Assembly (NCBI GenBank): GCA_030833145.1 | Contig: JAURHT010000008.1 | Location: 1 to 30,064, forward strand | DNA from: Aquirufa sp. | Lineage (GTDB): Bacteria; Bacteroidota; Bacteroidia; Cytophagales; Spirosomataceae | Length of the DNA: 30,064 bases | Direction of reading: 5' to 3' | Shown: positions 17,312-26,100 of the stretch, piece by piece | Layout: each line of letters opens with the position of its first letter | Numbering within the stretch: the stretch's first letter is position 1 | Made by a program: the position numbers and the translations under genes | The notes under the pieces: model-generated | The model's database searches: none | Seen by the model: the letters and a program-made list of their open reading frames with translations, nothing else | Told to the model about the DNA's origin: nothing

Positions 17312-17400
17312 AAAAAAATGGCAAATTCACCGCTACAACCGACCTACCCTTGCTTCGATCAAGACCTGGGGGATTCAGCGGGAGCTGGTAATTTGCCATG
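17312..17400 (-). ncRNA. ffs: Signal recognition particle RNA (small bacterial type)
   Basis: Read on the minus strand, an 89-nt element has a perfect 10-bp closing stem (ATGGCAAATT with AATTTGCCAT), an inner CCGCT/AGCGG helix and the conserved core CCCCCAGG facing AGCAAGGG. That asymmetric internal loop binds Ffh (domain IV/helix 8). The 3' arm runs into seven T residues at 17318-17312, which serve as terminator. The apex reads UC-UUGAUC-GA where E. coli has UC-CGGAAG-GA, so the usual GGAA tetraloop is absent. The RNA partners Ffh in co-translational membrane targeting. It is unlikely to be coding: a frame crosses it but resembles nothing. Confidence 0.85.
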
Positions 17401-17401
17401 A

Positions 17402-17432
17402 CAAAGATGGCAAAAAAGCAGCTTTTTTCAAA
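17402..17432 (-). promoter_or_regulatory. Promoter of the SRP RNA gene
   Basis: On the minus strand TTTG (17432-17429) and CATCTTTG (17409-17402) are separated by exactly 19 bp, matching the Bacteroidota -33/-7 promoter with one mismatch at the first base of TAnnTTTG. The -7 box ends 2 bp before the start of the closing stem. Confidence 0.7.
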
Positions 17433-17470
17433 ATAAATATCGTTTTTTTGGAATAGCCCCTTAACTTTAA

Positions 17471-18175
17471 ATGATGAAAAAATTGATTCTATTTGTATGC
17501 CTTTGCTTTGCTTGGGCTTGTTCCACTTCAGGTGAAGCTTGGTTAGACGAGGCGAAAGCACGTCTTAAGAAAGGAGAAACGGTTTCTGCCAAAGAAGCCC
17601 TCCAGAAAGCAATTGAGAAAAACCCTGGTTTAGCTGAGGCTTATAACTTACAAGGGGTCATTCTATTTCAAGAAAAAAATTACCCGGAAGCGGAAGCAGC
17701 CTACCGTAAGGCCATTGAATTAAAGCCTTCACTTTATACGGCTCAGTTGAATTTAGGGGCCGTTTTGATGGAGCAAGGCGTTTGGGATAAAGCTTTAGCT
17801 CCTACGGATAAAGCTATCGCTTCCCAACCCGATTCGAGCGCGGGATATCTCCAAAGAGGGATTATCCAGGCAGCTTTAGCGCAACCAGCGAAAGCTAAAA
17901 TTGATTTCACACAGGCTATTCAATTGGCTCCTAAAGACATCAATGCCTATTATAATCGAGGAAATATTCTGTTCCAGGAGGAAGATTTTGCCGGAGCCAT
18001 CGGTGATTTTGCAAAAGCGGCAGAGATAAATCCGAATTTTGGAAAAGCCTATTATGCCCTGGGCCTTAGCTATATCAAATCAAAACAAAATGATAAAGCC
18101 TGTCTAGCCTTCCAGCAAGCGCAAAAATTGAATTATCCAGGTGCTGCTGAAGCCGTTAAAAACCTATGTGACTAA
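17471..18175 (+). CDS. TPR-repeat lipoprotein
   Basis: The 234-aa protein begins with a lipoprotein-like signal (MMKKLILFVCLCFAWAC, Cys17), though the residue at -3 is Ala rather than the usual Leu. It is followed by a run of 34-residue tetratricopeptide repeats: AEAYNLQGVILFQEKNYPEA, YTAQLNLGAVLMEQGVWDKA, AGYLQRGIIQAALAQPAKA, NAYYNRGNILFQEEDFAGA and KAYYALGLSYIKSKQNDKA. TPR arrays mediate protein-protein contact, so it is probably an envelope-attached scaffold; partners are unknown. No promoter is obvious in the 70-bp gap shared with the divergent SRP RNA. The TMEM220-like gene follows after 1 bp. Confidence 0.87.
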   Translation: MMKKLILFVCLCFAWACSTSGEAWLDEAKARLKKGETVSAKEALQKAIEKNPGLAEAYNLQGVILFQEKNYPEAEAAYRKAIELKPSLYTAQLNLGAVLMEQGVWDKALAPTDKAIASQPDSSAGYLQRGIIQAALAQPAKAKIDFTQAIQLAPKDINAYYNRGNILFQEEDFAGAIGDFAKAAEINPNFGKAYYALGLSYIKSKQNDKACLAFQQAQKLNYPGAAEAVKNLCD

Positions 18176-18176
18176 C

Positions 18177-18533
18177 ATGAGAAACGTACAATTCATCCTT
18201 GGAGGTTTTTTCGGCCTCGTTTTTTTACTTTTTACGTACTGGCAATTCAATGACCCGGACCCTATTTTGTGGGTTCCCGTTTATGCAACTGCGGTTTATA
18301 CATCCATTCAGGCAATGCGTGGCAAAACAAATCCTGAACTCTTAATCGTGTTATTTTGCTTATCCTTGTTTGCTGGATTGCAATTATGGGTCGAAATGAC
18401 GGCTTGGGAAGGATTTTTGACGGATGGATTGAGTATGAAGACGCACAACCAAGAATTAGCGAGAGAGGCGGTTGGCCTTTGGATTGCGACCGCTTCATTT
18501 GCTTTGTTTTATGGTTTAGAAAAAAAGAAATAA
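18177..18533 (+). CDS. TMEM220-like small membrane protein
   Basis: This 118-aa protein has about four hydrophobic helices. The motif TYWQFNDPDPILWVPVY after helix one is the hallmark of the transmembrane-220 family, found in bacteria and animals with no assigned function. The ATG at 18177, directly after the TPR stop, gives a clean first helix (RNVQFILGGFFGLVFLLF). A TTG start at 18141 would overlap the TPR gene and add 12 unlikely residues. It ends in EKKK and is 1 bp from the sugar isomerase gene, so the three are one operon. Confidence 0.83.
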   Translation: MRNVQFILGGFFGLVFLLFTYWQFNDPDPILWVPVYATAVYTSIQAMRGKTNPELLIVLFCLSLFAGLQLWVEMTAWEGFLTDGLSMKTHNQELAREAVGLWIATASFALFYGLEKKK

Positions 18534-18534
18534 G

Positions 18535-19455
18535 ATGCTAGATCTCGGATTTGTTTCAGCGATACTTCCAAGCAAAAGTCTGTTTGAGGTTTTAGACTAT
18601 GCCCAACAGCAACAATTTGCCTGCGTTGAAGTGATGTGTTGGCCTTCTTCCTCTGCCGATGCGCGTAGGTATGCAGGTGTTTCCCATATTTCGGTAGACC
18701 AACTATCCACAGAGGATCTTGTAGCCTTAAAAGCGAAATTAGCGTTACATTCGGTCAAAATATCCGCTCTAGGCTATTATCCAAATCCATTGGATCCAGA
18801 TGAAAAACAAGCTGCTTTTTACCGAGAGCACATCAAAAAAGTCATTAAAGCGGCAGCCGTTTTAGGCATTTCGCGTGTGAATACCTTTGTGGGACGTGAT
18901 TACACAAAGAATGTGGCTTATAATGTGGGTCGATTTGTGGAGGTATGGCCGGAAATAATTGCCTTAGCAGATTCACTACAGATCAAAATTGGGATCGAGA
19001 ACTGTCCGATGTTTTTCACGGATGATGAGTGGCCAGGAGGAAAGAATTTGATGACTACCCCTAAGATTTGGGATGAGTTATTTACGATTATTCCGTCGTC
19101 GAATTTTGGCCTCAATTATGATCCGTCCCATATGGTTTTCCAAATGATGGACTACACCTACCCTATCTACCACTATGCGGATCGGATTCACCACGTGCAT
19201 TTAAAGGATGTCAAAGTGTATCCCGAAAAGTTAAACCGCGTTGGAATTTTGGCCAATCCTCTCGAATACCATTCCCCTAAAATTCCAGGCTTAGGCGATA
19301 TACATTGGGGTAAGTTTATTTCTGCCTTGAACGATGTGCGTTACCGAGGTCCTATCGTGATTGAAGTGGAAGATAAAGCCTATGAAGGCTCAGAAGAGGA
19401 TATTGACAAGGCGATTCGAAGTGCCCGAAATCACATTCAACAATTTTTACCCTAA
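18535..19455 (+). CDS. Sugar phosphate isomerase/epimerase family protein
   Basis: This 306-aa xylose-isomerase-like TIM barrel (AP endonuclease 2 family) has metal/substrate ligands visible: Glu in IGIENCPMFF (about 160), Asp/His in LNYDPSHMVF, His in HHVHLKDV and Glu in IVIEVEDKAY near the end. Members epimerise ketoses or isomerise sugars such as inosose; this one cannot be placed further. It is cytosolic, with no signal peptide, unlike the paralogue at 21513. It is the last gene of the plus-strand operon and runs straight into the hairpin terminator at 19456. Confidence 0.87.
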   Translation: MLDLGFVSAILPSKSLFEVLDYAQQQQFACVEVMCWPSSSADARRYAGVSHISVDQLSTEDLVALKAKLALHSVKISALGYYPNPLDPDEKQAAFYREHIKKVIKAAAVLGISRVNTFVGRDYTKNVAYNVGRFVEVWPEIIALADSLQIKIGIENCPMFFTDDEWPGGKNLMTTPKIWDELFTIIPSSNFGLNYDPSHMVFQMMDYTYPIYHYADRIHHVHLKDVKVYPEKLNRVGILANPLEYHSPKIPGLGDIHWGKFISALNDVRYRGPIVIEVEDKAYEGSEEDIDKAIRSARNHIQQFLP

Positions 19456-19487
19456 AAAAAAGGGCTTCATTTCTGAAGCCCTTTTTT
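19456..19487. terminator. Bidirectional intrinsic terminator
   Basis: An A6 run, stem GGGCTTCA, loop TTTC, stem TGAAGCCC and T6 make a perfect symmetric hairpin with U-tracts in both directions. It sits between convergent genes, directly after the sugar isomerase stop and 21 bp from the LolA-like stop, so it can end both transcripts. Confidence 0.92.
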
Positions 19488-19508
19488 AATGAAGCGAAAA
19501 TCGCCAGA

Positions 19509-20240
19509 TTATTTGCTTGGTTTCGCAAAGATGACAGGATCGATCGTTGGATTAATTTCCACTGATACCGTTTCTACTGTCATCATTCCGCCCATTGGAT
19601 TAGCTGTTTCTACGGTATGAGGAAATGCTAAACCGTTCACCATTTTATAGTTCGAAAAGCTCACTTCTGAATCTATTTCTTGACCATTCGCTTGCACTTT
19701 CGACTGCGTTTTTACCACAAAATTAGAAGTAGTGGAAACGTAGACTTTACTATCTTCTCCCGAAGGCTTTGTTACAGTTAAAAGATATACATCGGCACCT
19801 TCTAATTTCTCTTTAGATACTAACTCAATCTTGTATCCATCTTTTTTCGCATTGGTTAAGATAGAACCTAAGGTCTTTTGAGAACTGGCCATTTTCACTT
19901 GTTCAGCCGGCATATCTTCTGGCTCACCCGTTCCACCCATCATCGCAGGACGATTCATCCAACCTTTGTCACCATCAATGACCGTAATGATTTTATTTCC
20001 CATTACTTCCACCTCTTGACGAAAAGACTTGCCAATAATTAAGGAAGTTTTGCTATCGATGTCCATCCCTTGAACACTGAATTTATTTTTGATGACGGCG
20101 GTCTTAACCGTAGCCCATTTATCAGCGCCACCCATAGCAGCTTCGTGCTTGGCTAAAATTTCCTCAGTAGTCTGTGCAGAAGCAACTGAAGCCATTAACA
20201 TTGTTGCCACTAGGCAGATTGATTTGATCATTGTTTTCAT
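19509..20240 (-). CDS. LolA-like outer-membrane lipoprotein-sorting family protein
   Basis: This 243-aa exported protein has the signal peptide MKTMIKSICLVATMLMASVASAQ. The mature part resembles the LolA/LppX-like fold: EEILAKHEAAMGGADKWATVK, a series of strands with QEVEVMGNKIITVIDGDKGW, YLLTVTKPSGEDSKVYVS and FSNYKMVNGLAFPHTVE. Such proteins bind lipid or lipoprotein in a hydrophobic cleft; the ligand is unknown. A longer frame starts at 20321 but would overlap the MFS gene and bury the signal peptide, so the ATG at 20240 is chosen. A TATATTTC box (20268-20261) could give it a separate promoter. Confidence 0.8.
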   Translation of the reverse strand: MKTMIKSICLVATMLMASVASAQTTEEILAKHEAAMGGADKWATVKTAVIKNKFSVQGMDIDSKTSLIIGKSFRQEVEVMGNKIITVIDGDKGWMNRPAMMGGTGEPEDMPAEQVKMASSQKTLGSILTNAKKDGYKIELVSKEKLEGADVYLLTVTKPSGEDSKVYVSTTSNFVVKTQSKVQANGQEIDSEVSFSNYKMVNGLAFPHTVETANPMGGMMTVETVSVEINPTIDPVIFAKPSK

Positions 20241-20274
20241 TATAGAGGGGTTTATTTTCCGAAATATAGTAAAA

Positions 20275-21489
20275 TTATTGAGCTTTCTTTGGAATGGAAC
20301 GCATAACGATAAACCAGCCAACCAGCACTAATATAGCTGCCATAAAAAAGGCGGCTCCAGGGAATAAAATAGGGGCTCTTTCAGAGGCAAAATAGGCAAA
20401 TAAATTGGAGGCCAAAAGTGGACCAAAAATGGTCGTAATGGATTGCAAACTAGTCAAACCTCCTTGTAATTCACCTTGCTCATTTGGCCCTACTTGTTGC
20501 GTTATCAAACTTTGAAGGGCTGGTCCTGCAATTCCTCCTAAGCCGAAAGGAATCATAAAGGCATACATCATCCAAGACTTCGTCGCATAAGCGAACATAA
20601 AGAAACCAATTCCATACAGAAGAAGACCGTAAGAAATGGCACGAATTTCACCCAATTTTGGCATAATCACCCGAGCCAAACCTCCTTGTACAATCGCTAC
20701 GATTAGTCCCACGAAGGCTAAAGAATAACCTACTTGATCAGGCGTCCAGCCAAATACCTTCATCGTAAAATAAGACCAAGTGCTAGGATGCACTTGACCA
20801 GCTAATTGTAAACAGAAAAAACCACCCACTAAACCGGCAATCACTGGATATTTTGTTAGGTTTTTCAAGGAACCTAACGGATTAGCGCGACTGATATCAA
20901 AGGGGCGGCGATTTGATTTTGCTAGCGATTCAGGCAAGATGAAATAACCATAAATGCCGTTCAGTAAGGTTAGACCAGCTGCTGCGAAAAACGGAATACG
21001 ATCTCCATAAGAAGCTAGCATTCCCCCTATCGCAGGTCCAATAATAAATCCAACCCCAAAAGCGGCTCCTACAACCCCAAAGTTCTTCGCCCGATCTTCT
21101 GGTTTAGAAACATCTGCGATGTAGGCTTGCGCTGTCGTAAAACTAGCTCCCGTTATTCCAGACATAATACGTCCGATGAATAACCACACGATATTAGGAG
21201 CAAAAGCTAAGACTAAATAATCAATGGTGAAGCCGAATAAAGAGGCTAAAATCACTGGACGGCGGCCTATTTGATCCGATAATCCCCCTAAAACGGGTGA
21301 AAACAGAAATTGCATAATAGCATAAGAAGCCATTAGCCAGCCAGCATATTGGGAGGCTACCGAAATATCACCGCCTACAAAACCCTTTATTAGGGTAGGT
21401 AAAACGGGGATGATTAAGCCGATTCCGAGTACGTCAATTAATAAAGTGATGAAGATAAACCCAATTGCAGGATCCTTTTTGCTCGCCAT
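20275..21489 (-). CDS. MFS transporter, TCR/Tet family
   Basis: The 404-aa protein has twelve predicted hydrophobic helices. [17 protein letters not shown] in helix one, the motif-A loop [14 protein letters not shown] between helices 2 and 3, and [16 protein letters not shown] in helix 5 (motif C, antiporter) place it with tetracycline-type drug:H+ antiporters. These housekeeping Tet-like carriers in Bacteroidota are not known to confer resistance, so substrate is unassigned. It lies 23 bp after the Tat-exported isomerase gene and 34 bp before the LolA-like gene in the same direction. No TetR-type regulator accompanies it. Confidence 0.9.
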   Translation of the reverse strand: MASKKDPAIGFIFITLLIDVLGIGLIIPVLPTLIKGFVGGDISVASQYAGWLMASYAIMQFLFSPVLGGLSDQIGRRPVILASLFGFTIDYLVLAFAPNIVWLFIGRIMSGITGASFTTAQAYIADVSKPEDRAKNFGVVGAAFGVGFIIGPAIGGMLASYGDRIPFFAAAGLTLLNGIYGYFILPESLAKSNRRPFDISRANPLGSLKNLTKYPVIAGLVGGFFCLQLAGQVHPSTWSYFTMKVFGWTPDQVGYSLAFVGLIVAIVQGGLARVIMPKLGEIRAISYGLLLYGIGFFMFAYATKSWMMYAFMIPFGLGGIAGPALQSLITQQVGPNEQGELQGGLTSLQSITTIFGPLLASNLFAYFASERAPILFPGAAFFMAAILVLVGWFIVMRSIPKKAQ

Positions 21490-21512
21490 TTGATTTTAAA
21501 TTAGGCTGCAAT

Positions 21513-22397
21513 TTAAGAAAAAGGATACTGAATTGTAGATTTTAAAAATTCTTTACTCGTTTCTGCGCAAGATAATGGTGTTTTCCCTGCATCAGGAACA
21601 GCATCTAATTCCACAATGGAGAAGCCTTTGAATTTAATTTTATCCAAGTTAGCGAATACCTCCTCTAGGTTCACTTTACCTTGTCCTAATTCGACGAAAC
21701 GATAGCGAGGTTCTGTTTGGCGTACATCCTTCACGTGAAGTGAGTGCAACACCTTTTTGTATTTCAATACCGCTTCTGCTGGATTACCGCCGCCCTGGAA
21801 ATAATGGGCAACATCTAAGAGTAATCTAATTTTAGTAGGATCCATGTGATTTACCAGCAATTCTACTTCCTCCGGCGTCTCTCCAAACTGATCCATATGG
21901 TTATGGTAGGTGGCTTGAATACCAATTTCCTTCGTTTTAGCACCGATTTCGTTCATTACTTCTGCCAAACGAATTAGGTCTTTCTCCTCCGGCTTCACCC
22001 CTTTCTTACGTAAGGAATTGGTTAATTGAATCGATGTTCCACCTAAGGCTTTTACGAAAGTCGCGTGCTTAACGTGCTGGGCGATGGATGCTTCTACTTT
22101 GGCCGGATCAATCTCTACATTTCCGCTCGAAAACATACATAATTGTAGGCCTGATTGATCTAATAAGGATTTTAAAGCCGCTACATTATCCTTGTATTTC
22201 GCATAGGTATTTGCGCGTAACTGAATTCCCTTGAAACCTAGCGCTGAAATTTCTTGAATCGCCTGCTCATCTTGTCCATTCCACGTGATGGCTGAATAAC
22301 CCAGAGAATAGGATTTTTTCGCTTGTCCAAAAAATGGCAGGCCAATTGCTACAGAAAATAAAGAGGATTTAACGAGAAATTCGCGTCTAGTTGTCAT
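21513..22397 (-). CDS. Sugar phosphate isomerase/epimerase with Tat signal
   Basis: The 294-aa protein opens with a twin-arginine signal (TTRREFLVKSSLFSVAIGLPFFG, residues 2-24), so it is probably folded in the cytosol and exported to the periplasm. The body is a xylose-isomerase-like TIM barrel with metal ligands in ATYHNHMDQFGETPEE, LLDVAHYFQGG, LHSLHVKDV and FSIVELDAVPD. Secreted members of this family are common in Bacteroidota sugar metabolism, with few substrates defined. A hairpin with its 3' arm 2 nt before the ATG occupies the gap after the GDPD-like gene. Fold and export are well supported; substrate is not. Confidence 0.88.
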   Translation of the reverse strand: MTTRREFLVKSSLFSVAIGLPFFGQAKKSYSLGYSAITWNGQDEQAIQEISALGFKGIQLRANTYAKYKDNVAALKSLLDQSGLQLCMFSSGNVEIDPAKVEASIAQHVKHATFVKALGGTSIQLTNSLRKKGVKPEEKDLIRLAEVMNEIGAKTKEIGIQATYHNHMDQFGETPEEVELLVNHMDPTKIRLLLDVAHYFQGGGNPAEAVLKYKKVLHSLHVKDVRQTEPRYRFVELGQGKVNLEEVFANLDKIKFKGFSIVELDAVPDAGKTPLSCAETSKEFLKSTIQYPFS

Positions 22398-22399
22398 AG

Positions 22400-22427
22400 G
22401 ATGAGGTTTTATTATAAAAGCCTCATC
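22400..22427 (-). promoter_or_regulatory. Inverted repeat abutting the start codon of the Tat isomerase gene
   Basis: In the minus-strand RNA, GAUGAGG-C-UUUU pairs with AAAA-CCUCAUC around an AUAAU loop: 11 bp with one bulged C. It ends 2 nt before the AUG at 22397. There is no U-run after it, so it is not a standard terminator. It may tune translation or message processing between the GDPD-like and isomerase cistrons. Confidence 0.55.
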
Positions 22428-22433
22428 AACAGT

Positions 22434-23168
22434 TTATTTACTCTCGCTGAATTTCAAATAATCTGCTAAAAGACTTAGCTTATCCGTACCGATATAATCC
22501 ACACCGATATCCAACAAAGCTTGATACCCTAAAAGGGAATCTGGGGTAGCCCAAAGACGGACTTTTCTACCATTCGCATGGACTTGATCTACATAATTTT
22601 TAAGCTTTTCCTTCAAGGCTGCAGGAATAGGTCCTTGGCCACCCCAAAAGCCAAATTTCAGCATTGATTCACTCTCTAACACCACTTTATTCGTGGGAAA
22701 ACGTTCATCCGAACGGCCATCAAAGGTGATCCAAGCGGGTGATTCGATGTATTGCGAGGGCTTAGGACGGTTTCCGGAGATCACAATTCGGAATCCTTTT
22801 TGCTGGATGATTTCAGCGTGAGGCTTCAAGGCGGCAATAATCAAGGGCAAAGTGGAATCCGCAGAGGTCTTCGAATCAATTAATAATTGATGAAAATTGC
22901 CTTCTTTATTTGCCTTCAAAACACGGATAATAGGATCGATATACAAATCCTTCAGATTGCGATTCAGGCTCAGTTGATTCTGTTCGTGACCCACTAATAA
23001 TTGGCCATTCACCGCATACACATCCGCCTCAATGGAGCCAAAACCTAGCTGAAAAGCGTCAAAAAACGGCCTTTCGTGTTCGTAATCATTGTGTGCGTGC
23101 GCTTTCAACAATGGACTCTGCGCCTGTAAAGCGAGTGACAACAAACAAAAAAGGGCGATTTTTTTCAT
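22434..23168 (-). CDS. Secreted GDPD/PI-PLC-like phosphodiesterase family protein
   Basis: This 244-aa exported protein has the signal peptide MKKIALFCLLSLALQAQS. The barrel contains the catalytic pattern KAHAHNDYEHERPFFDAF (His/Asn of a GDPD-like site) and GSIEADVYAVNGQLLVGHE (metal Glu/Asp and second His), then LLIDSKTS and, near the end, KVRLWATPDS. These suit the PI-PLC/GDPD superfamily, AIM6-like branch. Expected chemistry is metal-dependent phosphodiester cleavage in the periplasm, substrate unknown. Its ATG shares one base with the pyruvate carboxylase fusion stop (TAATG), giving translational coupling to a very different enzyme. Confidence 0.83.
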   Translation of the reverse strand: MKKIALFCLLSLALQAQSPLLKAHAHNDYEHERPFFDAFQLGFGSIEADVYAVNGQLLVGHEQNQLSLNRNLKDLYIDPIIRVLKANKEGNFHQLLIDSKTSADSTLPLIIAALKPHAEIIQQKGFRIVISGNRPKPSQYIESPAWITFDGRSDERFPTNKVVLESESMLKFGFWGGQGPIPAALKEKLKNYVDQVHANGRKVRLWATPDSLLGYQALLDIGVDYIGTDKLSLLADYLKFSESK

Positions 23169-26100
23169 TAACCTTTCACATAATCCCCTGACGCGATACG
23201 CGTTTTCGGGTCGATTTTCTTGTTATATAAATATGCGTAGGTTTCGATTTCCTTACCTTTCAAACTTACTTTCACCTGCTCGCGAACGAATAAACTTTCG
23301 GCTGGCTTGTCCGTGTTAAACTCCTCGTATTCGTCTAAAACGTTCAATAATTTGATCGTATTAGACAATAAATACAATTCGCCTACTACTTGATCTTTCG
23401 CGTCTTTCGAAGGTATAATCCCCGGATAATCAGCTACTTGATACATTTGACCTTGGTAAGTCGCCATGCCAATGTAGTCCGAATTACGCGCGATTAAGCG
23501 ATGTAAATCGTTTCCACAGTCGCGGCGCAAGGTTCCATAAACGAATAAGTATTCTTCCACGTCAGGTTCTGGTAGTTTCGCTTCTTCCAAAGTCAAAACC
23601 AAATCCTCTTGCTCTACTACCGTTCCTTCGGTTAATAACACGTTACCCACAATTCCCTCAAACGGTGCCGAAACAATCGATTCCATCTTCATCGCCTCAA
23701 TCACATACAATGGGGCATTTAATTTCACTTCGTCGCCTGGCTTCACCAAGATACGCGATAAACGTCCTTGCAAAGGAGCGCCGATGTCGCCTTTTACTTT
23801 GGCTTTCGCATGTTGCGCGCGTTCAACTTTGACGTTTTTGTCCAAAATCTTAATGCGGCGCGCCTGGCCATTCAATTCAAAAGTCACGTTGCGTAGACCT
23901 GACTCATCTGGCTCAGACATATAAAGAAACTTCACAATGATTGTTTTACCAGGCTCGATTGTGATCATAATCTCCTCATCCTGCTTCAAGCCATAGAAAA
24001 AGGCTGGCGTAGGAAGGGCCGATAATTCGCCGAATAAGGCCGAATTCTTGTAGTAGTCTTCGTAGACTTTCGGGTACATTTTGTACGATAAGTAATCGTA
24101 GAATCCGTCTTCTGCTTCCGGGAATTTCTTCGTGAAGGACTTGAAATCAGCGTCGAAATCGATGGGTGCTAAATGGTCGTTTGGACGACCTTCAATCGCG
24201 TGTTCTCCTTTTAGTATAATCTCCTGCAATTGTTTTGGGAATCCTTGGTAGGGTTGACCTAAACCGCCTTTGAAGAAGTCTTTAACGGATTCAGGGAAAG
24301 ATAAAGTAGCGCCTTTGGCATACACATCCTCCGCCGTTAACGAATTCGCGGTCATAAAGATTGCCATATCCCCTACCACTTTCGAGGATGGAGTTACCTT
24401 CACAATATCGCCAAAAAGCGTATTCGCCTCCGTATAATTACGTTTCAATTGTTCAAACTTGTCGCCCACGCCTAGCGCAATCGCCTGACCACGCAAGTTC
24501 GTGTATTGTCCGCCCGGAATCTCATTATTGTACACCTCAGCTGTTCCTGCTTTCAATTCGGATTCAAACGGCGTATACATCGTACGCACCGCTTCCCAAT
24601 AATTCGAATATTCGTTTAATAAATCTAAGTTCAAATCGGATGCTTTCGGGTGACCCTGCATCATGGCTACTAACGAGTTCAAATTAGGCTGAGACGTCAA
24701 ACCTGACATTGCTCCTAAAGCTCCGTCCACGATATCCACACCGGCTTCAATGGCCTTTAAATACGTCGCTGATTGAACAGAGGCCGTATCATGGGTGTGT
24801 AAATGAACAGGTAAGTCTACCGCTTTCTTTAATTCAGTTACTAATTTCTCCGCTTGGAAAGGACGTAAAAGTCCCGCCATATCTTTTATACACAACATGT
24901 GAGCGCCCGCATCTTCCAGCTGACGCGCCATATCCACGTAATATGACAGATTGTATTTTTCGTTTGTAAAGACGTCGCCCGTGTAGCAAATCGCAGCTTC
25001 GGCGATACCCGGCGTACGTTCACGAACGGCTTTGATCGAGACTTTCATCGCGTCAATCCAGTTCAAGGAATCGAAAATACGGAAGACATCGACTCCGGCT
25101 TCGGAGGATTTCTCCACAAATTTTTCAATCAAATTATCTGGATAAGCAGAATAGCCTACCGCGTTTGAACCACGGAAAAGCATTTGCAACAGCATGCTGG
25201 GCATTGCTTCGCGGAATTCTTGCAGACGTTTCCAAGGCGATTCTTGCAAGAAACGCATGGCCACGTCGAAGGTTGCGCCACCCCAAACCTCCATCGAGAA
25301 CAATTGAGGGAAAGATTTCGCAAATCCGTCAGCTACGGCTAACATATCTTGGGTGCGGACGCGGGTGGCTAAAAGCGATTGGTGTCCGTCGCGGAATGTC
25401 GTGTCGGTGAAATAAATTTGCTTCGCATCACGAATGTGCTTCGCAAATTTCTCCGGACCCATTTCCGTTAACAATTGTTTGTTTCCTTTCGGGTATTCCG
25501 CCATCGGATCCACATACGGGATAATTGGAGTGCGGAAAGGAGCCGTTGGCTTCACTTTCACATCCGGATTTCCGTTAACGATAACTTCTCCCAGGTAGCG
25601 AATCGCCTTTGTAGAGCGGTCGCGGGTGGGTTTGAAATTGAATAATTCCGGGTGGTTCGCAATAAATGGCACCGTGCAGTGGCCTTCTTGGAAGACCGGG
25701 TGCGTGATTACGTTGCGTAAGAATGGTATGTTGGTTTTCACCCCACGGATTCGGAATTCGGTCAGCGCGCGGTTTAAGCGCTCGGACGCACCGCGAAGCG
25801 TGCGGCCTTTGGCAGACACCTTCACTAACATCGAATCAAAATAAGGGGAAATTTTTACCCCTGGATACGAAGATCCTTCGTCAAGACGAATCCCGAAACC
25901 AGCTGCATTTCTGTAGGCGATGATCGTTCCAAAATCCGGCTTAAATCCATTCGCTGGATCTTCTGTCGTTATACGGCATTGGATTGCAAAACCTTTTAGC
26001 GGAATGTCCGCTTGGTTTTGGATGAAAATACCAGGATCAGATAACTTGTAATTTTGGGCGATTAGGATCTGTGTGCGGACAATATCGATGCCGGTCACTT

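Noticed and set aside
17253..17561. Minus-strand open frame across the SRP RNA region
   Set aside because: It overlaps the SRP RNA, its promoter, the start of the TPR gene and the start of fsa, and its translation resembles no protein. The RNA secondary structure explains the sequence.
20241..20321. N-terminal extension of the LolA-like protein into the MFS gene
   Set aside because: It would bury a clean signal peptide behind 27 residues derived from MFS coding sequence in another frame.
20275..21489. Tetracycline resistance determinant
   Set aside because: The Tet-like MFS protein sits in a housekeeping run without a TetR regulator or mobile-element context; similar chromosomal carriers are common in Bacteroidota, so a resistance call is not supported.
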